Positions 1 to 7,716 are shown, counted from the first letter of the stretch. The stretch: 64,000 nucleotides of DNA from Chitinimonas_A lacunae (GCF_042650885.1 NZ_JBHSBU010000001.1:744001-808000); one strand, 5' to 3'. Program-made: numbers and translations. The notes: generated from the sequence alone by a model not told the origin.

Positions 1-56
1 CCATCGGTGACAAGAATGGCGACGCGCCGGTGCGCCAGAGGAGTCGCAGTGTTCAT
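1..56 (-). CDS. N-terminus of a DJ-1/PfpI-like protein (partial)
   Basis: Only the first 18 codons lie in the window, reading MNTATPLAHRRVAILVTDG. The start is supported by AGGAG seven bases upstream of the ATG. The pattern 'RVAILVTDG' is how DJ-1/PfpI family proteins (class I glutamine amidotransferase fold, including stress-related glyoxalase/protease-like proteins) usually begin, with a beta strand running into the conserved turn. The gene lies 25 bp downstream of the SDR gene on the same strand and is probably co-transcribed with it. The assignment rests on a short stretch and is tentative. Confidence 0.5.
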   Translation of the reverse strand, partial: MNTATPLAHRRVAILVTD

Positions 57-81
57 GGGCAGCTCCTGAGGTGGGTCATGC

Positions 82-966
82 TCAGCCATTGACCACTTCG
101 CCACCGTTGGGGTGGATCACCTGACCGGCGATATAGGAAGAGTCGCGACTGGCCAGAAACACGAAGGCCGGGGCAATCTCATCGGGCTGGCCGGGTCGTT
201 TCATCGGCACATCGTCGCCGAAATGGCTGACTTTCTCGGCATCGAAGGTCGAGGGAATCAGCGGCGTCCAGACCGGTCCCGGTGCCACGGCATTGACTCG
301 GATATCCTCCTTGATCAGCGCCTTGGCCAGGGAACGGGTAAAGGCCACGATGGCGCCCTTGCTGGCCGAGTAATCGAGCAGTTTGGGACTGCCACGGTAG
401 GCGGTGATCGAGGCGGTATTGATGATCCGGCCGCCGCCCTTGAGATAGGGCAGGGCCGCCTTGACCAGATAGAACATGGAAAACAGATTGGTGCGGAAGG
501 TCTTTTCGAGCTGTTCGGCCGAAATATCGCCGATGCTGTCCTGCGGATGCTGTTCGGCCGCGTTGTTGACCAGGATATCGAGCCGCTCGAAGCGGTCGAT
601 GGTCTGCTCCACGGCATCGGCGCAGAACTGCTCGTCGCCGATGTCGCCTGCGAGCAGCAGGCAGCGCTGACCGGTCGCTTCGATCAGTTCACGGGTACGC
701 TGGGCGTCTTCCTCTTCGTCGAGATAGACCACCACGATATCGGCGCCTTCCTTGGCATAGGCCACCGCCACTGCCCGCCCGATACCGCTGTCGCCGCCGG
801 TGATCAGGGCCACCTGGCCTTGCAGTCGGCCGCTGCCGACGTAGTCCTGCATTTCCGATTGCGGCGGCGGATTCATCAGGGTTTCCAGGCCAGGCTGGAT
901 GGTCTGATGCTGGGGCGGCAGGGTGGTGGATTTATCCGTCTGGGCTTCGTTCAAGGTGACGCTCAT
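82..966 (-). CDS. SDR family oxidoreductase (YghA/glucose-dehydrogenase-like)
   Basis: A 294-aa NAD(P)-dependent short-chain dehydrogenase of the long-N-terminus type seen in YghA-like and general-stress SDRs. About 45 residues precede the Rossmann fold. The cofactor motif is TGGDSGIG near residues 56-63, NNAA follows in the middle, and the catalytic Ser-Tyr-Lys is visible as 'NTASITAY...YSASKGA'. 'PGPVWTPL' after the active site matches the family. A GAGGAG ribosome site precedes the ATG. The substrate cannot be told from sequence. It is cytosolic. It lies downstream of the PRC-barrel gene and upstream of a DJ-1-like gene, the sort of grouping found in general stress regulons. Confidence 0.9.
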   Translation of the reverse strand: MSVTLNEAQTDKSTTLPPQHQTIQPGLETLMNPPPQSEMQDYVGSGRLQGQVALITGGDSGIGRAVAVAYAKEGADIVVVYLDEEEDAQRTRELIEATGQRCLLLAGDIGDEQFCADAVEQTIDRFERLDILVNNAAEQHPQDSIGDISAEQLEKTFRTNLFSMFYLVKAALPYLKGGGRIINTASITAYRGSPKLLDYSASKGAIVAFTRSLAKALIKEDIRVNAVAPGPVWTPLIPSTFDAEKVSHFGDDVPMKRPGQPDEIAPAFVFLASRDSSYIAGQVIHPNGGEVVNG

Positions 967-991
967 CGGTGTTTCTCCTCACATCGACGAC

Positions 992-1012
992 GCCGGCATC
1001 ATCGATGCCGGC
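992..1012. repeat. 21-bp inverted repeat between PRC-barrel and SDR genes
   Basis: The arms GCCGGCATC and GATGCCGGC are perfectly complementary around ATC. No T-run follows on the minus strand, so a processing or attenuation hairpin fits better than a terminator. Read on the minus strand it also resembles a sigma-54 element with GG and GC ten bases apart (GGCATCGATGATGC), but the -12 box is ATGC rather than TTGC. The two readings cannot be separated here. Confidence 0.45.
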
Positions 1013-1059
1013 GCCTGGGACGCACGGTTGCTCAGGCCCCGAAGGCCCGCTGGCCGGAC

Positions 1060-1485
1060 TTATTCCCAATAAGGACGGACGTCGTAGTAGGTGTGCACCT
1101 GATCGGCCCAGCGCGTATCGGCCATGCTCGGCCAGTGGTCCTTGTCAAAGCCCGGTGCGTTTTCCAGCACTTCCTTGCTGGCATTGAGGATGAACTGCTT
1201 TTGATCGATATCAAGCGTCAGCGCTGCCCACGGCAGGGCGAACAAACGGTCGCCCATGCCGAGGAAACCGCCGACCGACAGCACGGCATAGGCAATTCGG
1301 CCGCGTTGTACATCGAGCATGATGCCCTTGATATCGCCGAGCTTCTCGCCCGCCGGATTGACCACGTCGTTGCCGGTCAGCGTGTCGGCCAGCATCAGAT
1401 AAGGGCCGGGGCCATCGGCACTGCTGAGCGAATGTTGCGAACCGACGATACGGGCGCCACCCGTATTACTGGATTGTTGAAGCAT
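1060..1485 (-). CDS. PRC-barrel domain protein
   Basis: A 141-aa protein whose residues ~35-105 form a PRC-barrel: 'LTGNDVVNPAGEKLGDIKGIMLD' is the typical first strand pair, followed by 'GRIAYAVLSVGGFLGMGDRLFALPW'. PRC-barrel proteins of this stand-alone type are common in stress-inducible clusters; their ligand is generally unknown. I chose the internal ATG at 1485 because AGGAGG lies just upstream and the barrel begins normally after it; the longer frame to 1605 adds 40 unlike residues and would swallow the promoter. A good sigma-54-like promoter lies 84 bp upstream, so this gene probably heads a transcript continuing into the SDR and DJ-1-like genes. Confidence 0.85.
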   Translation of the reverse strand: MLQQSSNTGGARIVGSQHSLSSADGPGPYLMLADTLTGNDVVNPAGEKLGDIKGIMLDVQRGRIAYAVLSVGGFLGMGDRLFALPWAALTLDIDQKQFILNASKEVLENAPGFDKDHWPSMADTRWADQVHTYYDVRPYWE

Positions 1486-1568
1486 GATGGGCCTCCTGTA
1501 GCGATAGAAAGAAAACACCGCCTGTTGACCGACGCATTGAGGCGTCGGGGCTGGCTGTCCGTTTCCTG

Positions 1569-1583
1569 GCAAGTGCCATGCCT
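1569..1583 (-). promoter_or_regulatory. Sigma-54-type promoter of the PRC-barrel gene
   Basis: On the minus strand the sequence is AGGCATGGCACTTGC: GG and GC separated by exactly ten bases, CAT after the -24 GG and CTTGC at -12. The predicted start would give a leader of about 70 nt before the ATG at 1485. Confidence 0.65.
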
Positions 1584-1841
1584 TGTCGATTCGCAGCAGG
1601 CCCAATAAGTGGAATAAAATTAATTGGGTGGGAATTTCGGTAAGAATTGCACGAAAAATGTAATTTTTATATGAAATGTTTTTGTTGAAATAATTGATAT
1701 TTAGTTCAATTTAAAGAATCGCTATTGAGGATTTGCCGCGCCGATTATCCGCATCAACACAAAAACTTTTCTGTTCAATCGGGTCAAAATGCGGTTTGCC
1801 GCATCTTCTTGGCGGAAAAAATAATCAGGAGGATCACGCAG

Positions 1842-2666
1842 ATGAACAGCGATTCGGCAAAATCACTTGCCGTGCCACCGACCCGGATGCGCTTGCGCTG
1901 GGGGGCCATCAGCGCCGGTCTGATCGTCGCCTTGGCCTTGCAACTGCTGCTCACGGTGATGGGCATGGTGGCCGGGCTGGCGATTGGCCGGGTGGAAAGC
2001 GAACAGGTCGAATCTATCGTGCTGCCCTTGTCGGTATCGGTCTGGCAGGGTTTCAGCATGTTGGTGGCGGTATTTCTGGGCAGCTATATCGCTGCCCGCA
2101 CCGCCGGCCCGTTGCGCCGCACCGAGGGCATGATGCATGGCTTCATCAGCTGGGCCGCCACCGTGGTGGCACTGGCCTGGCTGGCCTGCACGCCGGCCAG
2201 TCTGTTGCTGGGCGGGGTATTTCACAATGTCGCGACATTTACCGCCCAGGCCAATGTATTCGAGAAAGCGCCGCCCGATAGCGGGGTACTGGCGACCGAG
2301 CTGGAAAATCTGCTGCGGCAGAATGCCCGCAGTCTGGTGCTCAATACCGTCACCCCGCATGGCATCAAGGAGTGGCAGATCCAGATCAAATCGGGCGAGC
2401 GTGAACAGGCGATTGCCTATCTGGTACGCAATATGGGCTTTCCTCAGCTCCGCGCCACAGTGCTGGTTGACCAGGCATTGATTCTGTCGGGCAACCCCGA
2501 ACGCGCTTCGCGTGAGGCACGCCAGGGGGCGGAACGGACCCTGGCCAATCTGACGCAACTGGGGCAGACCATGTTGCTGGCAGTTGGGTGCTCCTTGCTG
2601 CTGGCGCTGCTGGGCGGCCTGTTCGGTGCCCTCGATGGCCGCCGTTTGACGCCACCTGGGAGATGA
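1842..2666 (+). CDS. Four-helix inner-membrane protein, unknown function
   Basis: A 274-aa protein with strongly hydrophobic segments near residues 17-45, 65-88, 100-125 and 247-270, and a ~110-residue polar region between helices 3 and 4 that likely sits outside the bilayer. The opening 'RMRLRWGAISAGLIVALALQ' resembles a widespread group of uncharacterised proteins (sometimes labelled PhnA-like) that start with WGAxxAG and a glycine-rich first helix. The ATG at 1842 is chosen for AGGAGG nine bases upstream; an earlier in-frame start at 1725 lacks this. It is transcribed divergently from the PRC-barrel gene. No enzymatic motif is visible. Confidence 0.75.
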   Translation: MNSDSAKSLAVPPTRMRLRWGAISAGLIVALALQLLLTVMGMVAGLAIGRVESEQVESIVLPLSVSVWQGFSMLVAVFLGSYIAARTAGPLRRTEGMMHGFISWAATVVALAWLACTPASLLLGGVFHNVATFTAQANVFEKAPPDSGVLATELENLLRQNARSLVLNTVTPHGIKEWQIQIKSGEREQAIAYLVRNMGFPQLRATVLVDQALILSGNPERASREARQGAERTLANLTQLGQTMLLAVGCSLLLALLGGLFGALDGRRLTPPGR

Positions 2667-2741
2667 CAGCGCTGCGGAGTCTGTTGGTATCCGGTCGACA
2701 GTTCGGGAGCGAGAGCAGCAGCGGCCTACTGACCAATGAAG

Positions 2742-2764
2742 ACGGCGTCTGAGGACGCCGTTTT
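2742..2764 (+). terminator. Rho-independent terminator
   Basis: The stem ACGGCGTC/GACGCCGT around TGAG, followed by TTTT, lies 75 bp after the membrane protein stop codon. Confidence 0.75.
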
Positions 2765-2797
2765 GTCATGGGAGACCGGATTCAATCGATCAGGCCA

Positions 2798-3430
2798 TCA
2801 ATCGATCAGCTTGTTCTTCAAGGCATAGGCCGTGACATCGGCATTGCTGGTAAAGCCCATCTTCTCGAACAGCCGGGTGCGGTAGGTACTGATGGTCTTG
2901 ACGCTCAGCGACAGCGTCTGGGCAATGCTGGTGATCGATTCGCCCTTGGCGAGCTTGCACAGGATCTGGAATTCCCGCTGCGACAGCGCGTCGTGCGGGT
3001 TTTCCACGGCTGGGGCGCCGATCTGGTCGAGCAGTTTCTGGGCGACGGCCGGGCTGACATAACGTTTGCCGGCAGCCAGTGTGCGCACTGCGCTGATCAG
3101 GTCTTCCGGTACGCATTCCTTGTTGAGGTAGCCGCTGGCGCCGGCCTTGATCAGGTTGAGGGCGTATTGCTCCTCGGGGTAGCCGCTCAGCATCAGGATC
3201 GGCAGATTAGGTCGCAGCGCCTTGATCTGCCTTAGCGCATCGATGCCGGTTTTCTTGGGCATCGAAATATCGAGCAGGACCACATCGAGTTCTTCCTCGC
3301 GCACGCATTGCACGGCGTCGGCCCCGTTGTTGGCCATCCGGACGACCAGCATTTCCGGGTCTTCGGCCAGAAACTGTTTCAGTCCGGCGCAAACGATGGC
3401 GTGATCGTCTGCGATCAGGATTCTTATCAT
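2798..3430 (-). CDS. NarL/FixJ-family response regulator
   Basis: A 210-aa two-domain regulator. The receiver domain (1-~120) has the acidic pair D8-D9, phosphoacceptor D54 ('VVLLDISMP'), S82 and K104. The C-terminal LuxR-type helix-turn-helix (~145-205) reads 'LSQREFQILCKLAKGESITSIAQTLSLSVKTISTYRTRLFEKM'. Overall it resembles UvrY/GacA-type regulators. GAGGTG precedes the ATG. It follows the first sigma-54 activator gene by 82 bp and may be co-transcribed with it. A NarL-type histidine kinase is encoded 2.5 kb away (5897-7276), and TGTAGG-N6-CCTACA sites, close to the known GacA/UvrY box TGTAAG-N6-CTTACA, stand in front of both activator genes. I infer that this regulator drives them. Confidence 0.93.
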   Translation of the reverse strand: MIRILIADDHAIVCAGLKQFLAEDPEMLVVRMANNGADAVQCVREEELDVVLLDISMPKKTGIDALRQIKALRPNLPILMLSGYPEEQYALNLIKAGASGYLNKECVPEDLISAVRTLAAGKRYVSPAVAQKLLDQIGAPAVENPHDALSQREFQILCKLAKGESITSIAQTLSLSVKTISTYRTRLFEKMGFTSNADVTAYALKNKLID

Positions 3431-3512
3431 TAAGCGTCACCTCAATACGCGCAGGCAATCCGACGCCCCGTCCGGACTGCCAATCTTGTTTACCGCTTGG
3501 TTTTTACCCATC

Positions 3513-4613
3513 TCAACTCGGATAGCACGCCTCGGAGGGCAATCCCAGGTTGTCCGCTTCACCGGGCTTGCTGGCGTCGTAGCCGTTGAGCCGGTTGTAA
3601 ATCGTTTTCAGGCTGACCCCGAGGATTTCCGCCGCCCGCCGTTTATTGCCCTGGCAACAATCGAGCGTGGCGAAGATCAGGCGGCGTTCCACCTCTTCAA
3701 GCGTGGTGCCCACCTCGAACTGCATCATCTTGCCAAAGCCGCTGCGTGATTCCGTCTGCAAGGGGGTTGGGGTGTCGATATCGAGCTGATCCTCGGCCAG
3801 GATATAGGCGCGATGGATACAGTTTTTCAATTCTCGCACATTGCCCGGCCAATGATGGCGGCGCAGCTTGTCTTCGATACCCGGGGCAAAGGTTTTGCAG
3901 GTGTTGTGCTTGCGGTTGCGCTCTTCAAGAAAATGCTGGGCCAGCAGCACCACATCGTCGCCGCGCTCGCGCAGCGGCGGCAGCACGATGGGGAAGACGG
4001 CGAGCCGGTACAGCAGATCCTGGCGCAGCATGCCGCTGCGTACCGCTTCGAGCGGATCACGATTGGTGGCGGCCAGCACCCGTACATCGCAGGCAATCTC
4101 GCGGTCGCCGCCGACCCGCACCAGTTGGCCGGTTTCGAGTACCCGCAGCAGGCGGACCTGCAAGTCAAGCGGCATCTCGGTGATTTCATCCAGAAACAGC
4201 GTGCCGCCCTGGGCACGCTCGAAAAAGCCCTGATGGGTGCGGATCGCCCCGGTAAAGGCGCCTTTCTCGTAACCGAATAATTCCGATTCGATCAGATTGG
4301 CGGGCAGTGCGCCGCAGTTGATGGCGACAAACGGTTGTTCGGCGCAGGCGCTCTGTTCGTGGATGGTGCGGGCGACCAATTCCTTACCGCAGCCGCTTTC
4401 ACCGATGATCATCACCGACACATCGCTCGGGGCCACCCGCTCGATCAGGCGAAACACCTCAAGGAGCGCTGGTGAATTACCGTGCAGCAGGCCGAATTTG
4501 CGCGGTGGTTCGGCCGGTGGACGGAGATGACGGTCAGGGATGAGGTAGGGAGGGGAACGGGTGGGCGAATGGCCGGTAGGCGGGACAGTCTCGTAGTGGA
4601 TAGACTCGAACAT
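3513..4613 (-). CDS. Sigma-54-dependent activator without sensory domain (EBP1)
   Basis: A 366-aa bacterial enhancer-binding protein. About 40 unstructured residues precede the AAA+ ATPase, which has Walker A GESGCGKE (~71-78), the sigma-54-contacting loop GAFTGA (~118-123) and Walker B TLFLDE (~138-143); the R-finger region is 'DLLYRLAVFPIVLPPLRER'. The C-terminus is a Fis-type helix-turn-helix ('GNKRRAAEILGVSLKTIYNRLN'). There is no receiver, PAS or GAF domain, so activity is probably set by how much is made, as for HrpR/S. I start at the ATG at 4613, not the GTG three codons earlier: AAGGAG is then nine bases away and the N-terminus (MFESIHYE) aligns with its paralogue at 33164 (MFDAIRHE). 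Confidence 0.93.
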   Translation of the reverse strand: MFESIHYETVPPTGHSPTRSPPYLIPDRHLRPPAEPPRKFGLLHGNSPALLEVFRLIERVAPSDVSVMIIGESGCGKELVARTIHEQSACAEQPFVAINCGALPANLIESELFGYEKGAFTGAIRTHQGFFERAQGGTLFLDEITEMPLDLQVRLLRVLETGQLVRVGGDREIACDVRVLAATNRDPLEAVRSGMLRQDLLYRLAVFPIVLPPLRERGDDVVLLAQHFLEERNRKHNTCKTFAPGIEDKLRRHHWPGNVRELKNCIHRAYILAEDQLDIDTPTPLQTESRSGFGKMMQFEVGTTLEEVERRLIFATLDCCQGNKRRAAEILGVSLKTIYNRLNGYDASKPGEADNLGLPSEACYPS

Positions 4614-4673
4614 GCGCTTCACTCCTTCCTGAGGCCCCAGGCGGGGCTAATTGGCTTGCTTGTTATGCTTGCC

Positions 4674-4701
4674 ATCTTAGCCCCTCACCGGGGTGGATCA
4701 A
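4674..4701 (-). promoter_or_regulatory. Sigma-70-type promoter of EBP1
   Basis: On the minus strand TTGATC (-35) and TAAGAT (-10) are 16 bp apart, about 60 bp upstream of the EBP1 start codon. The palindrome at 4723-4740 is centred near -65 of the implied start site, a normal activator position. Confidence 0.5.
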
Positions 4702-4722
4702 GTAAACAATGGCGCATTCTCG

Positions 4723-4740
4723 TGTAGGAAAATTCCTACA
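4723..4740. promoter_or_regulatory. Response-regulator box, TGTAGG-N6-CCTACA palindrome
   Basis: TGTAGGAAAATTCCTACA is a perfect 18-bp palindrome. It differs from the established GacA/UvrY consensus (TGTAAG-N6-CTTACA) by one base per half-site. Half-sites of the same kind recur in front of the paralogous activator gene at 32998-33038. Confidence 0.65.
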
Positions 4741-4867
4741 TGCCGCAAACCGGCCATGGATGAGCCGGACGATGTCAGATGTCCGCTCCTTTGTGGGAAA
4801 AATGTCAATAATCAGTCAATTACCCGATCTGACGAACGGCGGCGGCGGTTTGCTCGGGTGCCTGCAC

Positions 4868-5230
4868 TCAGACTGGCAAAGCGCCATTGGCGCTGGCGGC
4901 CTCTTCGGCCGCCTTGGCCGCCGCGGCCGCCTCGCTGGCCTGACGGGCCGACCACAGCAGCATCGCCACCCGGCCCAGTGCCGGCCAGCCCGGCCAGAGC
5001 CGGGCAAATAGAGGACGGCGCCGCAGGCCGATCAACAGGCCAGTGCCGGCGGCAATGCCGATCAGCACGGGCGGCGAGCTGATCCGGGCACTGACCTGAT
5101 GCTTGATTTCGCACCAGCTATGAGTCACCACCTGTTCGCGTTCATGCACACTCAGGCTCAGTCTGTCGCATTCCTGACGCAACAGCGCCCGACGCTGGCG
5201 CGAACTGAGCGATTCGGTCTCGGGCGTCAT
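4868..5230 (-). CDS. YqjK-like small membrane protein
   Basis: A 120-aa protein. The basic N-terminal region (SRQRRALLRQECDR) and a central glycine-rich hydrophobic stretch ('PPVLIGIAAGTGLLIGLRRRP') resemble YqjK-type partners of YqjD/YqjE. The C-terminus is Ala/Glu-rich. Its ATG overlaps the stop codon of the YqjE-like gene (ATGA), so the two are translationally coupled and share the sigma-54-like promoter at 5673. Confidence 0.65.
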   Translation of the reverse strand: MTPETESLSSRQRRALLRQECDRLSLSVHEREQVVTHSWCEIKHQVSARISSPPVLIGIAAGTGLLIGLRRRPLFARLWPGWPALGRVAMLLWSARQASEAAAAAKAAEEAASANGALPV

Positions 5231-5628
5231 GGCTGGCCTCCGAGCAGACGACGTGTTCGGGTAAAGCGCATATCGCCAAAGCAGCGGGTGGCCAGGACAT
5301 AGGCATACCAGGCCAGCACCGCATCGAGCACGCTGACGATCAGCGCGGCGGCCGGCAGCGGCATGTCGATCGAGACCAGCAGGGCAATCAGGGCCACATT
5401 GAGGCCGAACCAGCAGGTAATGGCCGCCACCGCCGCCAGGGTCAGCCAGCGGCCGGCTTCCATGCTGCTGACCAGGGCCAGCCGTGTTTCCTGTCGCATC
5501 AGGTCGGCCGATTCCTCCACGATATGGCTAAGCTGCTTGAGCAGGGTTTCGCCGTGACCGACCAGCGCTGCCAGCGAGTCGGGTGCCGGCGCTGCGGGCT
5601 CCGACGGGGCTGAGTTGTTGTGATCCAT
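5227..5628 (-). CDS. YqjE-like / phage-holin-superfamily membrane protein
   Basis: A 133-aa protein with a soluble N-terminus, then 'HIVEESADLMRQETRLALVSSMEAGRW', typical of the YqjE/Phage_holin_3_6 family, and two hydrophobic segments (~65-88 and ~92-115) forming a hairpin. Family members accompany YqjD-type ribosome- and membrane-associated proteins in stationary phase; the molecular role is unknown. The internal ATG at 5628 is used because GGAG lies upstream and it leaves a ~33-nt leader from the sigma-54-like promoter. Confidence 0.75.
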   Translation of the reverse strand: MDHNNSAPSEPAAPAPDSLAALVGHGETLLKQLSHIVEESADLMRQETRLALVSSMEAGRWLTLAAVAAITCWFGLNVALIALLVSIDMPLPAAALIVSVLDAVLAWYAYVLATRCFGDMRFTRTRRLLGGQP

Positions 5629-5672
5629 GTCGAACACTCCGGGAACAGGGTGGCTGATTTGCGCTCGACTCA

Positions 5673-5687
5673 GCAATCGTTATGCCC
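5673..5687 (-). promoter_or_regulatory. Sigma-54-type promoter of the yqjE-yqjK-like pair
   Basis: On the minus strand: GGGCATAACGATTGC. Spacing and the ATTGC -12 element are canonical, and -24 is GGGCAT. Predicted start near 5661. Confidence 0.65.
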
Positions 5688-5896
5688 GGGAGTGGAGATT
5701 GGAGAGGAAAGGGGGAGGGAGGGAAAAGGAAAATTTTATGAAAAACCTTTGCTAGGCAACGGTAATATATAATCTGAATATATTGAAATGTGACAAATAT
5801 TCTATTCCCCTGTCCGAACCCCTCCCAATCACCCCCTCGCGCTTACCTTGCCACCTGCACAAGCCTACTGGTCGTTTTTACAGTGCCATGACGGAC

Positions 5897-7276
5897 TCAA
5901 GCCGGCTGATCGCTCACCATGGCCATCGCGCTGGTGGCCTGGGCGGGCACTTCGACCATGATGGTGGTGCCGCTGCCGGGCGTGCTGGTGATGGAGAAGC
6001 TGCCGCGCAGGCCGACCACACGCTGGCGCATGCCGGCGATGCCATGCGACAGCGGGCTGTTGATGGCGTCGTCGGTGAGTCCGATGCCGTTGTCGCGGAT
6101 GGTGAGCTGGTAGCCGCCATCGGGGTTGGCATCGAGCGTGACCGCCACGTCGGTGGCCTTGGCGTATTTGACGATATTGGTCAGGGCTTCCTGGGTGATA
6201 CGGAACAGGGCGATGGCCACCTGTTCGCTGGGCTCATGCATTTCTTCGGGTAGATCGAGCCGGGCAGTCAGTCCGGCCCGTTCGCACACCTGCTGCACCT
6301 GCCACTCGATGGCCGGGGCCAGACCCAGGGTGTCGAGTGCCGAGGGGCGCAGTTCCTCGATGATGCGCCGTTTGATATCCACGCTGGCGTCGAGGCTCTG
6401 GATGGCCCGTTCGAGCTTCTCGGCCAGGACGGTGTCGAGCTTGCGCAGCTTGAACAGCACATAGGTGACGTCCATCCGGGCCGAAATCACCAGGCTGCCC
6501 AGTTCATCGTGGATATCGTGGGCGATCTTGGCCTTTTCGCGCTCCTGTTCGATTTGCAGGTCCGACGACAGCTCGGACAGCACCGCAGTGCGTTCTTCGA
6601 CCAGCCGTTCGAGCTCATGCTGGCGTGCCTCGTTGGTGGTGTCCTCGATTTCCTTGCGGCGCAGTTCCTGTTGGGCGCGGCTGTAGAGCAGCACCAGCAA
6701 TACCAGGTTGACCACGGTCAGGATGCCGATGCCCATCCGGGTCAGCGAGGCATCGGCTTTCCACTGCGCCATGCCGGTCTGGTAGCGCTGGTTTTCCTTG
6801 CCCAGCACGATTTGCAGTTGCTGCTTGAGCCGGGCGGTCTCTTCCTGACCGAGTCCTGCCCGTACGCTGGCCGGCTGGCCGGGCCGATAGCGGGCCAGAT
6901 TGTCGCGCAGACCGCGCAGACGGGCCTCGACGCCAGCATTGATCGGCCGCAGCAAGGCAAGCCGCTCGGGGTCGTCGGCCCACAGCTCGTGCAGGCGGCT
7001 TTGCAGATTGTTCAGTTTGTCGGGAATGGTTTGCCAGGTTTGCAGATATTCCTGGCGGCCACTGAGAAAGTAGCCGCGATGGGCTGCCTCGGCCTCGCTG
7101 ATCGCCGCGCCGATCTCGCGCAGCAGACTGCGCGCTTCGAGCGAGCGGGCGAAGTCCTGAGTGGCATCGGCCAGCCGGCGCTGGGCCAGCTCGGACACGA
7201 TCAGAAAAGTCAGGGAAAAGCACACACCCAGGGCGAGGAAGACCGCCGTATTGAAACTGCGCCGTAACCGGTTCAT
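5897..7276 (-). CDS. NarL-type sensor histidine kinase with CHASE3-like domain
   Basis: A 459-aa inner-membrane kinase. TM1 is at ~11-30, a ~150-residue periplasmic region resembles CHASE3 (with the characteristic 'GYFLSGRQEYL'), and TM2 is at ~181-198. A coiled coil (~200-245) leads into a HisKA_3 dimerisation domain whose motif 'IAHDIHDELG' places the phospho-histidine at H256. The ATPase domain has 'EALTNIVKYAKA' (N box), 'IRDNGIG' (G1) and 'HGIAGMRQRV'. HisKA_3 kinases pair with NarL/FixJ regulators; the only one in this window is at 2798-3430. CHASE3 signals are generally unknown. The ATG at 7276 is preceded by AAGG; a longer frame adds 19 proline- and arginine-rich residues. Confidence 0.92.
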   Translation of the reverse strand: MNRLRRSFNTAVFLALGVCFSLTFLIVSELAQRRLADATQDFARSLEARSLLREIGAAISEAEAAHRGYFLSGRQEYLQTWQTIPDKLNNLQSRLHELWADDPERLALLRPINAGVEARLRGLRDNLARYRPGQPASVRAGLGQEETARLKQQLQIVLGKENQRYQTGMAQWKADASLTRMGIGILTVVNLVLLVLLYSRAQQELRRKEIEDTTNEARQHELERLVEERTAVLSELSSDLQIEQEREKAKIAHDIHDELGSLVISARMDVTYVLFKLRKLDTVLAEKLERAIQSLDASVDIKRRIIEELRPSALDTLGLAPAIEWQVQQVCERAGLTARLDLPEEMHEPSEQVAIALFRITQEALTNIVKYAKATDVAVTLDANPDGGYQLTIRDNGIGLTDDAINSPLSHGIAGMRQRVVGLRGSFSITSTPGSGTTIMVEVPAQATSAMAMVSDQPA

Positions 7277-7394
7277 GGGATACCTTGGATTTCTTGTTCT
7301 CGGAGCGGGACAGTGCCATGGCGACGGCCCCATGGTCGAACCATGGGGCCGCAGTGTAGCGCCGCCATTCTGCGGCTTTCAAGCTGCCGACGGC

Positions 7395-7514
7395 CTAGCT
7401 GCGAGCGCCTTCCCTGCCGCTGACCGGGCAGTTTTCCAGTTGTCCCTTGGCGGCCAGACACTTGACCCCGTATACCACGGCCGCGATGGCCGCTGCCCAG
7501 ATGATCCGTTTCAT
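7395..7514 (-). CDS. 39-aa single-pass membrane microprotein
   Basis: The short frame begins MKRIIWAAAIAAVVYGVKCL and has a strong ribosome site (AAGGAGG, five bases before the ATG). Residues 4-20 form one hydrophobic helix, followed by a polar tail with two cysteines overall. A sigma-54-like promoter lies 75 bp upstream, facing the right way. No known family recognised. The RBS plus promoter argue that it is real. Confidence 0.6.
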   Translation of the reverse strand: MKRIIWAAAIAAVVYGVKCLAAKGQLENCPVSGREGARS

Positions 7515-7588
7515 AAGCTACCTCCTTGCTTGATGGGTCGAAAAGCGATGCCGCATCGCTTGGACACGGCCTGCACAGGCCATTGGAG

Positions 7589-7603
7589 GCAGGAAATGTG
7601 CCC
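7589..7603 (-). promoter_or_regulatory. Sigma-54-type promoter of the 39-aa gene
   Basis: On the minus strand: GGGCACATTTCCTGC. Spacing and -24 match well; -12 is CTGC instead of TTGC. Confidence 0.5.
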
Positions 7604-7622
7604 TCGGGCGACTACAGCAGCG

Positions 7623-7642
7623 TTTACATCCTGCGATGTAAA
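7623..7642. repeat. 20-bp palindrome between divergent promoters
   Basis: Arms TTTACATC and GATGTAAA surround CTGC. The site lies between two divergent sigma-54-like promoters, roughly -46 to -65 for the leftward one and -86 to -105 for the rightward one. It is a possible activator-binding site. Confidence 0.4.
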
Positions 7643-7701
7643 TCCTCTATGCCAAACAGGGTTCTGGGCGGTTTTTTCGGGGGGATCAGGCCGATATGGC
7701 T

Positions 7702-7716
7702 GGGCACGGTATATGC
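7702..7716 (+). promoter_or_regulatory. Sigma-54-type promoter of the DUF883-like gene
   Basis: GGGCACGGTATATGC has an excellent -24 (GGCACG) and correct spacing, but the -12 is ATGC rather than TTGC. The predicted leader is about 75 nt. Confidence 0.5.

Noticed and set aside
112..1608. Long plus-strand open frame of 498 codons over the SDR and PRC-barrel genes
   Set aside because: It runs antisense to two genes with clear domains and RBSs, has Arg/Gly/His-rich composition typical of a shadow frame in GC-rich DNA, and no ribosome site.
3440..3475. Possible sigma-54 element before the response regulator (GG and GC ten bases apart)
   Set aside because: The -24 side reads GGGCG without the CA that the better sites share; more likely the gene is co-transcribed with EBP1.
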